Below are positions 48,732 to 58,045 of a DNA stretch of 64,000 nucleotides, piece after piece. The translations under genes were made by a program, and so were the position numbers. Position 1 is the first letter of the stretch; the number at the start of each line of letters is the position of its first letter. Below the pieces are notes generated by a model that was given only the letters and a program-made list of their open reading frames with translations, was not told where the DNA came from and searched no databases. Origin of the DNA: CAZHYV01 sp964537055 (lineage in GTDB: Bacteria > Myxococcota_A > Polyangia > Palsa-1104 > JAEUJZ01); contig CAZHYV010000001.1 of assembly GCA_964537055.1 (NCBI GenBank), positions 62,001-126,000 on the forward strand. Reading direction: 5' to 3'.

Positions 48732-49367
48732 TTAAGGGGTGGGCATGTTTTGGCATCCAGCTTCAAGTACGACTCGACCTGTCAGCGGGCCAATCTTTAG
48801 TAAGTACTCGCTGTCAGATTCGTCTCTTCGGCCGATGCAAATGAAGCCTTGTTCGGTGTGCCCGTCCGGAAAGAAGTACAAGTAGACCTTCCCGTTTCTT
48901 TTTACATCCTTGGTCCGTGAGGTAAACGCTGCCTTGAGTTCAATTTCTGGCGGAATCTCGACTGGACGTGTCGAGGTATCAGAGACGGTTTCAAACGAAG
49001 CCTTGGGGGACGCGCTCGATACATCGTCCTCAGGAGCCGAGGGCGAGTTTGTCAGGGGTTCTGTAGACGCCACCTCTTCAGCCGTTTGCCCTTTGCGGAG
49101 ACGCGGCGCATGTTCACTAACCTCCAGCTGGTAGGTATTTTTGTCGAGGTCCATCTTCAAGCGATAGTAGCTATTCGTCGTAATGGCACGGTTGTGGGCG
49201 TACCGGATCGTCCCCGCAAGTTTATTCGCCGAACTACGCAATTTGCCCCGCTTGATAGCACCAAGACCGACAATCGCCGATACCGAAACAATAGCAATGA
49301 TGGCAAGAGCTACCATGATTTCGATGAGCGTCATGCCACGTTCAGAATAACGGATTCTCATCAACAA
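48732..49367 (-). CDS. gspH: Type II secretion minor pseudopilin GspH
   Basis: The 211-residue protein has a prepilin signal: a short basic leader, then YSERG|MTLIEIMVALAIIAIV, with the peptidase cleavage after Gly and the Glu at position 5 in the helix. The C-terminal domain with TIRYAHNRAITTNSYYRLKM matches GspH/FimT-type pseudopilins. The linker (about 85-140) is Pro/Ser/Glu-rich. With GspG it builds the pseudopilus. It starts 102 bp past the gspG stop. Confidence 0.8.
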   Translation of the reverse strand: MLMRIRYSERGMTLIEIMVALAIIAIVSVSAIVGLGAIKRGKLRSSANKLAGTIRYAHNRAITTNSYYRLKMDLDKNTYQLEVSEHAPRLRKGQTAEEVASTEPLTNSPSAPEDDVSSASPKASFETVSDTSTRPVEIPPEIELKAAFTSRTKDVKRNGKVYLYFFPDGHTEQGFICIGRRDESDSEYLLKIGPLTGRVVLEAGCQNMPTP

Positions 49368-49469
49368 CGCTCCTTGCGAAGCGAGGATGCTCCGCTCATT
49401 GCTTTTGCAAATCTTTGCTAGATTCTTTGCCCGGTCTTTTACAGTAAGTATAATTCTGTCGAGGGATGC

Positions 49470-49928
49470 TTACAGCTTTTCCCAACTGCGGATATCATCC
49501 TCAGTTCCGTCTTTTTCATCAGGACCACTACTAATCATATCAACCGGATTGCCATGCTCCCCTGGACAAGCAACGACCTTAATCGGATGATTCCAACCGT
49601 CAAGAGGTTCTTTTTGTAAATGTTTTGCTTTTACTAAAGTTTCAATACTTGGGCAAGGAGTAGATTCTTCGGTACTCCACATGGTCATGGCATTCTGAAT
49701 CGAGCGCATGGTTTCTACAGTAGTCCGAATGCGGGCTTTTCGTAAGTAGTTCATCGCCGTCCAAGCTCCACCAGCCATAATCATTCCGATAATAACAAGG
49801 ACGATCATAATTTCGATAAGCGTCATACCTGCCTGAGGAGATCGCCTCAGGTGTTTGGAAGATCTAAGAGGAGAATGGTTCTTTAGCAAGTTGAGAAGTA
49901 AAACAATTTTACGTGCGAGTGTACGCAT
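49470..49928 (-). CDS. gspG: Type II secretion major pseudopilin GspG
   Basis: The 152-residue protein has an unusually long leader (34 residues) before the prepilin cleavage G|MTLIEIMIVLVIIGMIMAG. The mature part has RTTVETMRSIQNAMTMWSTE and ISSGPDEKDGTEDDIRSWEK, the calcium-binding loop characteristic of GspG (G-P-D-x-x-x-x-T-x-D-D-I). It is the main subunit of the pseudopilus that pushes folded proteins through the secretin. Confidence 0.92.
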   Translation of the reverse strand: MRTLARKIVLLLNLLKNHSPLRSSKHLRRSPQAGMTLIEIMIVLVIIGMIMAGGAWTAMNYLRKARIRTTVETMRSIQNAMTMWSTEESTPCPSIETLVKAKHLQKEPLDGWNHPIKVVACPGEHGNPVDMISSGPDEKDGTEDDIRSWEKL

Positions 49929-49944
49929 GGGGGGTCTCCTTCAG

Positions 49945-51210
49945 TTACTGAGCAATTTCACTCATTTGTTGAATAGGTAGTAACACAGACACAACAACAA
50001 ATCCAACACTTAGGCCCATGACTGCAATCATTAAGGGCTCCATGAGCGACGTAAGCCGGGCAATTTTTGTTTCCACCTCTTGATTGTACGAATCGGCTAC
50101 ATTTTTTAGCATGGTTTCAAGTTGACCACTCTTTTCTCCAATTGCGATCATATGGCAGAGCATCGAAGGGAATTCCCCGGATCGCTTCAGAGGTTGAGCA
50201 ATCGATTCCCCTTCACGGATGGATTCTCTCGCATTTGCCACCACCTGAGTCAGTGTTTTGTTTCCAAGGACATCTTCTACAATCTCTAACGTTTTTAGAA
50301 GGGGTAAGCCGGCGCTTAGCATGGTCGCCGATGTACTGGCAAAACGGTTCATCGCAATCATTCGCACCAAAGGACCTAAAATCCAAACTTTAAGAATCAA
50401 TCGATCCCAGATTTTTCTGCCCGATTTGCTTTTCTTAAAACGGACAAAGCCGTATCCCATAAGAACAACCGCTGGGATTAAAACCCAAAAGTAATTCATG
50501 ATAAAACTACTTGCCCCAATCAAAAGCTCGGTATTCCAAGGGAGTGCCTGTTTTGAATCTTTAAAAATCTCGGTAATTTTTGGAACGACGGTCGTCATAA
50601 GCGTGCCCATAACAGCGACACCCATAATTACCATAATCGCTGGATAAAATAGGGCTGAGGTCACTTTATTCTTTAACCGGTTCTGTGAATCCAAAAACTC
50701 GGCCAAGCGAAACAGGATAACATCCAAGTTTCCGGCAGCCTCTCCAACTGCAACCATATTAATGTAGAGCTCGCTAAAGAAGTTAGGGTGCCTGGCCAGC
50801 GCGTACGAAAGTGAGCGTCCTTCGTTCACTTGAGTCTTGAGGTCTGAGAGAACCTGCTTAAGGCCTGGGCGCTCGGCCTGTTCGATGAGGGCGCTTAGCG
50901 ACTCTGAAAGCTGGACTCCCGCCTTGAGCAGTGTGGCAAGCTGCCTCGTCAGAATCGCAATCGTTTGGGTGCTTGCATCGCCCATCGATTTTAGTTTGCT
51001 GATCCATGCGTCCACAAACGAGGGCTTGCCACCACCCTTGCCATCCTGTCCAGCTGCGAATACGGCAGCCCCTTCACTCGGTTTCACTTCGGTTAAAAGA
51101 ATACCATCGCGACGCAAGTTTTGACGCAGGCTGCGTTCATTGTCCGCATCCTTCATTCCTTGCACAGGGCTGCCCTGGCTATTAAAACCTTTGTAGCGAA
51201 AAACCGGCAT
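49945..51210 (-). CDS. gspF: Type II secretion inner-membrane protein GspF
   Basis: The 421-residue protein is a full-length GspF: it begins MPVFRYKGFNSQGSPVQGMK, has two GspF cytoplasmic repeats, each with a conserved TRQLATLLKAGVQLSESLSA or FASTSATMLSAGLPLLKTLE-type segment, and three membrane helices (ALFYPAIMVIMGVAVMGTLM, SFIMNYFWVLIPAVVLMGYG, PLMIAVMGLSVGFVVVSVLL). It anchors the ATPase GspE at the inner membrane and lies 16 bp upstream of gspG. Confidence 0.93.
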   Translation of the reverse strand: MPVFRYKGFNSQGSPVQGMKDADNERSLRQNLRRDGILLTEVKPSEGAAVFAAGQDGKGGGKPSFVDAWISKLKSMGDASTQTIAILTRQLATLLKAGVQLSESLSALIEQAERPGLKQVLSDLKTQVNEGRSLSYALARHPNFFSELYINMVAVGEAAGNLDVILFRLAEFLDSQNRLKNKVTSALFYPAIMVIMGVAVMGTLMTTVVPKITEIFKDSKQALPWNTELLIGASSFIMNYFWVLIPAVVLMGYGFVRFKKSKSGRKIWDRLILKVWILGPLVRMIAMNRFASTSATMLSAGLPLLKTLEIVEDVLGNKTLTQVVANARESIREGESIAQPLKRSGEFPSMLCHMIAIGEKSGQLETMLKNVADSYNQEVETKIARLTSLMEPLMIAVMGLSVGFVVVSVLLPIQQMSEIAQ

Positions 51211-51349
51211 CGTGATGGTCCTTTACCTTCGTCGGGCTTTTAGTATATCGAATCCTGTAAGTAAACTCAAGTTCCTGAAATGGGTAGTCTTTCGTTTCTT
51301 ACCAAACCTTATTTGAAAAATTGCTGCCTCCCAAAAATGTACTACAGTC

Positions 51350-51739
51350 ATGGGTATGGAATCATCTTCGCTTCCAGATTTGCGAGACTATTTTGCAGCT
51401 GAACGCACTTTTTTGGCCTGGGTACGTACAGGTCTTGCGCTGATTGGGTTTGGCTTTCTAATCGCTCGTTTTGGGATTTTTTTGCGAGAAATGGAGACAG
51501 CCAATCTGTCTTCGGTAAAGCTGCCTTCTCTAGGAATTTCTAGAATGTTCGGTGTTCTCTCGATGGGATTAGGGGCCGTGGTTCACTGTGCTGGTGCTTG
51601 CCAATTCCGAAGTTTTCGCAAAAGGTTCTTTCGTAAAGAGCCTTACCTTCCGCCTCGGTTTTCGTTAGGTGTTTTCTTAGCTATAATGTTGAGCATATTG
51701 AGCGTAAGTTTGGGAATCTATTTTTTCCGATCAATATAG
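51350..51739 (+). CDS. DUF202/YidH-like small membrane protein
   Basis: The 129-residue product begins MGMESSSLPDLRDYFAAERT with FLAWVRTGLALIGFGFLIAR, the E-R-T-x-L-A-W-x-R-T signature of DUF202 (YidH) proteins. It has three membrane helices in all. DUF202 function is unknown. It is on the opposite strand between gspF and gspE, which suggests insertion into the gsp block or a divergent promoter arrangement. Confidence 0.8.
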   Translation: MGMESSSLPDLRDYFAAERTFLAWVRTGLALIGFGFLIARFGIFLREMETANLSSVKLPSLGISRMFGVLSMGLGAVVHCAGACQFRSFRKRFFRKEPYLPPRFSLGVFLAIMLSILSVSLGIYFFRSI

Positions 51740-51791
51740 TAGAATTCCCCAGTTCAAAACTAAATTGAGGAAACGCTCCAGCAAACTTTTC

Positions 51792-53717
51792 CTAATCGCG
51801 ATCTTCTGCAGTAATCAGCATAATCTCCTCAAACGAGGTAATCCCCGCGAGAATCTTATAGCCTCCATCTCCTCTTAGGGTGCGCATCCCATGGGCCAAT
51901 GCAGACTTCTTGATCGCGCCAGCGTCAGATTTTTGCAAAGACAACGAACGAATTTCATCGTTGATGACAAGAAGTTCATAGATGGCAGACCGTCCCGAGT
52001 ACCCTAGGTGGTTGCACGTCTCGCACCCGCCATCCTTCTTGCGGAACAGCATGCCTTTGGGAGGGGGAGGGGCCTTGGCCTTGTAAGCGATAGGTTTGAT
52101 CGTTCCCTCGAAAAAGCTTTTGGGGTCAAGGCCTACGCGGGTGAGTTCGTCTGCCGTGGGGACGTACGCCTCTCGGCAGTCCCTACAGAGACGTCTGACA
52201 AGACGCTGTGCTAAGACTGCCGCGAGAGAAGAAGTAACGAGGAACGGTTCGATTCCCATGTCAATAAGACGGTTGATCGCACCGGCCGCATCGTTGGTAT
52301 GGATTGTCGAAAAGACCAAGTGTCCGGTAAGCGAAGCGGTAATTGCCATCCCTGCAGTCTCTTGGTCACGGATTTCACCCACCATGATAACGTCGGGATC
52401 ATGCCGCAGGAACGAACGAATCGCCGAGGCGAACGTCAGCTCGATTTTGGGATTCACTTGAATTTGTGAAATTCCCTCCAGTTGGTACTCGACCGGGTCT
52501 TCTACCGTCATGATGTTGATGTCTGGCTTGTTAATCTTTGCTAAGGCTGCATACAGGGTGGTCGTTTTTCCGGAGCCCGTGGGTCCCGTGACCAGCAAAA
52601 TCCCGTGGGGACGGTTGATAAGCTCTAGCATGCTGGCAAGATGGTCTTCACCAAATCCTAGGTCGGCCAAATCCAGAACGACCGAGCTACGATCCAAAAG
52701 CCGGATGGTAATGCGTTCGCCAAACCCTGTCGGTACCGTGGCGACACGCATATCGATATCTTTTCCCGCCATCTTTCGTCGGATTCGGCCGTCTTGAGGA
52801 AGGCGCTTTTCTGCGATGTTAAGCCCTGCCATAATTTTGATACGGGCTAAAATCGCGTTGATAAAGTTTCGGGGAGCGCGTTTGTACTCCTCAAGCACTC
52901 CATCAATTCGGTACCGCACCATTAAATCCTTTTCACGAGGCTCTACGTGGATATCGGATGCCTTCATGCGCACTGCATGGAAGATGATCGAGTTCACCCA
53001 CCGAATGATCGGGGCCTCGTCATTTAAATCCACCAAGTCCACATCTTCTTCGCTTTCCTCAGAAGACTCTGCCTCTCCACCTTGGGCCAATTCTGCCTCT
53101 GCCCGACTTTTGGCATAGACCTTGTTAATGACTTCAAGGATTTGCTCTTCAGGTGCTAAAATTAGATGCAATTCGGACTGCACGACCCGTCGAACTTCAT
53201 CAAGAATTAACACTCGGGTAGGATCGGTGACAAGCACTTGCACCAGCTTGGGAGAGGCTTGTTCTGCATATAGCAGGATATTATGCTGCTTTGCGAAGTT
53301 GATCGGGACACGCTGCGCTAAGGTAGGATTTACCAGCTCGGGTTTGATCTCCGTCCACACCTCCAAGCCAAACTGGGTAGCTAGGGCCTGCAAAAGGTCA
53401 AGCTCAGTCACAGCCTGCATCCGTAACAAGATTGTGCCAAGGCGGGTGTCTTGCATAGACTCTGTCGTTGTGGAACGTAGAGAGGCTTGTTCCTCCAACG
53501 CCTTTTTCAGCGTCTCTGGGTTAAGCTGGGTTTGGGATAAGAGGACTTCCCCTAGCTTCTGAGGGCGAGTGCTTTTTAAAGAAACCCCTTCAAAAGCAGG
53601 CTTTTCTCTTAGAGTAGAATCGTTTTGTGAAGAAGCATCTTTTGTTGGCTCGACCGCAGTGGAGGGAGCCGTCAAGCTTGGAGAAAGAACTGTATCAGTT
53701 TCGGTATCATAGCGCAT
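51792..53717 (-). CDS. gspE: Type II secretion ATPase GspE
   Basis: The 641-residue protein has an N-terminal GspE_N-like region (KLGEVLLSQTQLNPETLKKA, LATQFGLEV), then the ATPase core with Walker A GPTGSGKTTTLYAALAKI, Asp box MTVEDPVEYQLEGISQIQVN, Walker B VIMVGEIRDQETAGMAITAS, and a tetra-Cys zinc region (LCRDC ... CETCNHLGYSGRSA). It drives pseudopilus assembly. The first 60 residues are a Ser/Thr-rich extension. gspE and gspF are separated only by the DUF202 gene on the other strand. Confidence 0.95.
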   Translation of the reverse strand: MRYDTETDTVLSPSLTAPSTAVEPTKDASSQNDSTLREKPAFEGVSLKSTRPQKLGEVLLSQTQLNPETLKKALEEQASLRSTTTESMQDTRLGTILLRMQAVTELDLLQALATQFGLEVWTEIKPELVNPTLAQRVPINFAKQHNILLYAEQASPKLVQVLVTDPTRVLILDEVRRVVQSELHLILAPEEQILEVINKVYAKSRAEAELAQGGEAESSEESEEDVDLVDLNDEAPIIRWVNSIIFHAVRMKASDIHVEPREKDLMVRYRIDGVLEEYKRAPRNFINAILARIKIMAGLNIAEKRLPQDGRIRRKMAGKDIDMRVATVPTGFGERITIRLLDRSSVVLDLADLGFGEDHLASMLELINRPHGILLVTGPTGSGKTTTLYAALAKINKPDINIMTVEDPVEYQLEGISQIQVNPKIELTFASAIRSFLRHDPDVIMVGEIRDQETAGMAITASLTGHLVFSTIHTNDAAGAINRLIDMGIEPFLVTSSLAAVLAQRLVRRLCRDCREAYVPTADELTRVGLDPKSFFEGTIKPIAYKAKAPPPPKGMLFRKKDGGCETCNHLGYSGRSAIYELLVINDEIRSLSLQKSDAGAIKKSALAHGMRTLRGDGGYKILAGITSFEEIMLITAEDRD

Positions 53718-53884
53718 GTCATGCTAGTATATCATGAAATAAAGGGAGATGGTTTGGAAAAGACTTCCTCTATTGAGGACTAGCCGCAAACAAAAATGGG
53801 TGTTACATTTCCAGCTGTTTTGTAAAGATTTCTAGGGATGTACTGATTTCAAGGAAAGCTACCAATATGCATGGAGGGAAGAGT

Positions 53885-54448
53885 ATGATTTGCAGAGTTT
53901 TTGATAGGAAATGTTTTCAACTTTCAAAAAGGGTAGGCGGGTTAGCACTTTTCGCGATCCTTGCTTTTTTTCAGCAACGACCCGTATTGGCAGTTTCTAT
54001 AGAAAGTGCAAAATCTCTGATAAATTTACTTCCAAAAGTGAAAGAAGAACCCTCCGTCCTGCGCCCGCCCACCAAGGATGAGCTTGCTCGGCTCGAGCAG
54101 GACATTCGTACTGGGGTGAAGTGTGGGAAGTCTTCTTGTAAGATTGCCCGAAGCTTATTTGAGAAAACAGAACGAGAGAGCGAAAAATTAGGCGAGTTTG
54201 TTCGACTCGCCCCCTACAAGAATGGACAGCAGATCGAGGGATTGAAACTTTATTCTGCGCTTCCCACCTCGCTGCTTGCAGGCCTGCTTTTGCAGGAAGG
54301 GGATGTTATCAAGTCTATCAATGGGATTGAATTTAATAGCCCTCTCGAGACTCTTGGGGGCTACTTAGTACTAAAGTCTGCCTCGAAATTTGTCGTCAAA
54401 ATTAAGCGAGACGGAAAAGTTTTGCATCAGTATTATTCAGTGCATTAA
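53885..54448 (+). CDS. GspC-like PDZ-domain paralogue
   Basis: The start is ATG 53885 with GGAGGG six bases before it (the ATG at 53867 is upstream of that site). The 187-residue protein has a signal-like segment (GGLALFAILAFFQQRPVLAV). Its C-terminal domain closely parallels GspC: IRTGVKCGKSSCKIARSLFE with the same Cys pair as GspC's IRCSSPYQCEIDRSVLDK, and LLLQEGDVIKSINGIEFNSP as in GspC's IGIQFGDIIKSINNLEMTSP. It lacks the GspC homology region that binds the secretin. It may be a PDZ-only partner of the secretion system. It sits between gspE and gspD, opposite to both. Confidence 0.72.
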   Translation: MICRVFDRKCFQLSKRVGGLALFAILAFFQQRPVLAVSIESAKSLINLLPKVKEEPSVLRPPTKDELARLEQDIRTGVKCGKSSCKIARSLFEKTERESEKLGEFVRLAPYKNGQQIEGLKLYSALPTSLLAGLLLQEGDVIKSINGIEFNSPLETLGGYLVLKSASKFVVKIKRDGKVLHQYYSVH

Positions 54449-54462
54449 CCATGGGGAGTCCA

Positions 54463-56991
54463 CTAATCATCAAGGCGTGCTTTTCGCGAAGCCTTTGTGT
54501 TTTCAGGCTGAAGGTCAATTGGACCTGAGGGCAGAGGAGACTGGTCGCGTTCTAATTCTTTATTGTTCCGTTCGGTCTCATCCGATTCTCTAGAAACTCG
54601 CTCAATTTCGTCAAGAATTCCTGGCTTGTAGCGATAATCGGTTGATAACACAGGGACTGGGTCTGCATTTACAAAGGAGCTTGATTCTACAAGTTGTGCG
54701 TACTCTCGATACTTATCTTGAAAAATTCGAGGTAGATCATCCGGAGAAGTAATAATATAGGGAGTAATCACCACCATCAGCATCTTTTTGGTATCACTCT
54801 TACTCCGATTTTTGAATAGGTATCCCAGAATGGGAATCTCGCCAAGGCCGGGAATTTTAGTGACGGTATCACTCGTTTTGTCATACATGATCCCGCCTAG
54901 TACTACTGAACTTTGATCCCGGACTACGGGAAAGGATTTAATGATGTGCTTTGTAGTGGCAGGCCCTCTCCCATAGTAGTCTTCTTGGGCAACGTCTGAA
55001 ATTTCTATCTCTGTCTCTAAGCTAATAAAGTCCGACGTATTAATATGAGGGGTCATGTTGAATTTTAAAGAGACATCTTTCCTCTCGATGGACTGGAGTG
55101 CGGTAAATGCCGAGCTTCCTGTTGCTCCTGAGGAAACTGGGAGACCTCCTGTAATCGCTGCAGGAAAGGGTAAGTTTTGCCCACTTTCAAATGTAGTTTG
55201 CATATTGTCTGTGGCCATGACGTTGGGAGAGCTCAAGATCTTGATATCTTGATCGGTTTGCATCGCCTGTAAAAGCAATCCGTACTGAGGGGGGAGTGTA
55301 GACCCAGTCGCGCCAGAACCAAAGATGCTGCTACCTTGAAGTTGAGGGCCCACGAGACCGCCTACTAACCCATTGAGAGTAAGATAATTCAAAATATTTG
55401 CGGAATTGAGATTTTTCCCCCGCAGGCCACCTACGACAAGGGCATTGTTTCCTAGTACGGGAAGGCCTCCATGATAAGAAAGTCCTAGGTCTTTTGTTTT
55501 GGTTAGATTTACCTCAAAAATACCCATCTGAAGAAAGACCTGTTTGCGGGGTTGATCTAGTTGATCGATGATTCTCTTGAGGAGGAGGTAATCTGCTTTA
55601 TTTGCCAGAATCACCAGTTGATTCGTGGAAACATCCGCAGTTACTCGTACATTTCCCTGAAAAGGCCCAATATTGATATTGGTACCCGTTGTTCCACTCC
55701 CTCCCATTCCTCCTCCTAACCCCGAGGGAAACGAGGGCGGTCGGGAAAAGGAGCCCAGCGAACTTGCCGAAGATGCCATACCCGAGGAACCACCAGTAGA
55801 AGAATTAGACTTAAAGCCGCTTTCTGAAATAGAGGCAGTCACACCTAGGCCTTGGAGAATGTTGGCCATTCCTGCTGCGGTTGCATTCTTGAGAGGATAA
55901 AAATGGATCTGGCCGCTTGGTGCACCCCCTCGCCGTTCTAGTTCATCCACTAGGCTACGGACTTGCCTATACCCACGCTCGCTAGCAACAAGAATGATTG
56001 AATTGCTTCGCGCATCAGCCACTGCTTGGGTGATCGAGGCGGGGGCGCCCTCTGCACTGGGGCTTTGCCCTGGGTAACCTCCACCCTGTGGGGGATAGTA
56101 AGGTCTGCGAGGGTTGCCGCCTCCACCGTATCCAGGAGTGCTTCCTCCCGGTGCCTGGATGCCAAACAGAGAAGAAATCATTTGCACTACCTCGGGCGCA
56201 CCTGCATTTTTTAGACGGATGATAAACAAACGGTCCTGGTTTGCTGTGGGTTTGTCTAACTCTTCTAGCAGGTCCTCAAGACGGCGGATATTAAATCCAG
56301 TATCGGTAATAATCACTGCCCTGGCCGAGCTTGCAGGGACCATCTTCCCATCACGTCCCTGGAGGTCTTTAAATGTACTGATTACCTCTTCAGGAGATAG
56401 ATAGCGAAGTTTCACGAATTTTGTGTAATACATGTCAGTGCCAGGAACCCCTTGCTCGTCTCCCAAGATGGAGGTTGTCTCTTTAGCGCGTTGCGAGGAG
56501 ACAATCTTATGAAGTTTGCCTACACGTTGGATGGTCAGGCCCATTGATTCCAGTGCCGATAGGAAGACGCGATAGGCATCATCCACGCTGATTAAACCTG
56601 GTACCTTAATGACGACTTTGTTTTGAGGTACAGGGACTGTAATGAGAAAGTTCTTACAAGTGATGCTCCGGATAAAATCTACCAAGTCATTTAAGTCGAC
56701 CTCAGGCCTAAGGTTATATGCAATCTTGGCTGTTGATTTGAGGGCAACACAACCCTTGTACTCACTTGACTCTGGTAGAGGGAGATCGTTCTCAGGGCTG
56801 GTTTTTGTTTTGGCCCCCGGTTCTCTTCCTGGCGAGGGACTCGGGTTTGGAGCCGCTGTGCCTTGGGTTCGGGTAGGCGAGTCGGGTTGTGCAAAAGCTT
56901 GATTGTCTCCAGAAACATTCTGAAGAAGGAAGAGAAAGGTGATGCCAGGAAGCAAGGAAAAAGAACGGGATAGGTAAGTCATGGGCTTCAT
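54463..56991 (-). CDS. gspD: Type II secretion secretin GspD
   Basis: The 842-residue protein has a signal peptide (LLPGITFLFLLQNVSGDNQA then FAQ), N0 to N3 domains (DLNDLVDFIRSITCKNFLIT for N0; RLFIIRLKNAGAPEVVQMIS and QIHFYPLKNATAAGMANILQ for ring-building repeats), Gly-rich linkers and a secretin core with VFLQMGIFEVNLTKTKDLGL, SSPNVMATDNMQTTFESGQN, SVVLGGIMYDKTSDTVTKIP and GLGEIPILGYLFKNR. It forms the outer-membrane channel. Gly/Pro-rich inserts (about 285-320 and 410-450) are long. Confidence 0.95.
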   Translation of the reverse strand: MKPMTYLSRSFSLLPGITFLFLLQNVSGDNQAFAQPDSPTRTQGTAAPNPSPSPGREPGAKTKTSPENDLPLPESSEYKGCVALKSTAKIAYNLRPEVDLNDLVDFIRSITCKNFLITVPVPQNKVVIKVPGLISVDDAYRVFLSALESMGLTIQRVGKLHKIVSSQRAKETTSILGDEQGVPGTDMYYTKFVKLRYLSPEEVISTFKDLQGRDGKMVPASSARAVIITDTGFNIRRLEDLLEELDKPTANQDRLFIIRLKNAGAPEVVQMISSLFGIQAPGGSTPGYGGGGNPRRPYYPPQGGGYPGQSPSAEGAPASITQAVADARSNSIILVASERGYRQVRSLVDELERRGGAPSGQIHFYPLKNATAAGMANILQGLGVTASISESGFKSNSSTGGSSGMASSASSLGSFSRPPSFPSGLGGGMGGSGTTGTNINIGPFQGNVRVTADVSTNQLVILANKADYLLLKRIIDQLDQPRKQVFLQMGIFEVNLTKTKDLGLSYHGGLPVLGNNALVVGGLRGKNLNSANILNYLTLNGLVGGLVGPQLQGSSIFGSGATGSTLPPQYGLLLQAMQTDQDIKILSSPNVMATDNMQTTFESGQNLPFPAAITGGLPVSSGATGSSAFTALQSIERKDVSLKFNMTPHINTSDFISLETEIEISDVAQEDYYGRGPATTKHIIKSFPVVRDQSSVVLGGIMYDKTSDTVTKIPGLGEIPILGYLFKNRSKSDTKKMLMVVITPYIITSPDDLPRIFQDKYREYAQLVESSSFVNADPVPVLSTDYRYKPGILDEIERVSRESDETERNNKELERDQSPLPSGPIDLQPENTKASRKARLDD

Positions 56992-57082
56992 TTCTAAAAG
57001 ATACCTTCGAGTCGAGTCTTGCTATTAAACCATGAATTTATCCGGGATTGCAAATCTTTATATCGGAATTAGGTAGGGAAGA

Positions 57083-58030
57083 TTACTTGATTGTGTACTC
57101 TAAGGTGGCTGTTTCCCCAGATTTACGTTCTATCACCAGAGTCAGATGCGAAGCCGTCCGTAATTTTGCATACGCTTCTAGCGCTTTATCAGGAGAGGTC
57201 ATCTCAAGATTATTGATAGATTTAATAATATCCCCAAATTGAATGCCAATTTTGTTCCATATTGTACTTGTGCGAGAGGGATAAATTTTAAACCCGTTTG
57301 GTTTTCCGTCTTTCATTGCAGGAATCATATTTACACCCTTCACCAGGGAAGCTGTATTTCCTAAAACTTTGTCTAAGACAGAACGATCGATCTCACATTG
57401 GTAGGGGCTACTGCAACGAATGCCTTTTTCTATCTCTTTCTCGAAAGCGTTTGCTTCTCCGCCTGGATCGGTTAAGGCCGCAAGAGGTGAAGAAATCGTT
57501 GGAGTCACTGGCACGATCGAGGTGTTGCTAATGTCAAGATACTCAATCCGTCCCCCTACCAAAAAGTAAACACGCTGATCTGTCACCTGAATGACCGTTC
57601 CCTGGCCTCGGGGTAAACGATCCCTTCTCCGGTACAGATTCGCCTCTTTCTTTTCGTCTCCTAGGTCGCGTATAAGAGCAAACGACCAATTTTCGTCGAC
57701 AACCATAAGACTAACTAACTGGAGGGGTAAAGAAGTTCTTTTCGGGGTGGTATCTACAGGTTTTTGGCTTTCTGGTTCTACCCTGATAGGGACGATAGGT
57801 TCGCAGTTTGAGCAAAAGATATTTCTTGTTAAAATTGCCTCCACATCTCGGCGTTTATTAAACTCTTCGTCAAAAATAGGTGTAAAACTCTTCGGTAAAG
57901 CAAAGGACCGAGGCGTTCCTAGGGAACTCGCGCCTAAGAGGGTCGCAACCGATTTTCCCAAAAGCAGGGTGCAGGCGGCAATCACGACCAGGTAGAAGCT
58001 AAAAAAATATTTTTTTAAAAAGACATCCAT
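57083..58030 (-). CDS. gspC: Type II secretion protein GspC
   Basis: The 315-residue protein has one N-terminal membrane helix (FFSFYLVVIAACTLLLGKSV), the HR domain (LQLVSLMVVDENWSFALIRD, then RVYFLVGGRIEYLDIS) that contacts the secretin N-domain, and a C-terminal PDZ (IGIQFGDIIKSINNLEMTSP). The order gspC then gspD fits the conserved pair. The upstream neighbour on the same strand is nuoN, separated by 15 bp, so the gsp genes may be read with the nuo operon. Confidence 0.9.
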   Translation of the reverse strand: MDVFLKKYFFSFYLVVIAACTLLLGKSVATLLGASSLGTPRSFALPKSFTPIFDEEFNKRRDVEAILTRNIFCSNCEPIVPIRVEPESQKPVDTTPKRTSLPLQLVSLMVVDENWSFALIRDLGDEKKEANLYRRRDRLPRGQGTVIQVTDQRVYFLVGGRIEYLDISNTSIVPVTPTISSPLAALTDPGGEANAFEKEIEKGIRCSSPYQCEIDRSVLDKVLGNTASLVKGVNMIPAMKDGKPNGFKIYPSRTSTIWNKIGIQFGDIIKSINNLEMTSPDKALEAYAKLRTASHLTLVIERKSGETATLEYTIK

Positions 58031-58045
58031 GCTGTCAAGGAATCC

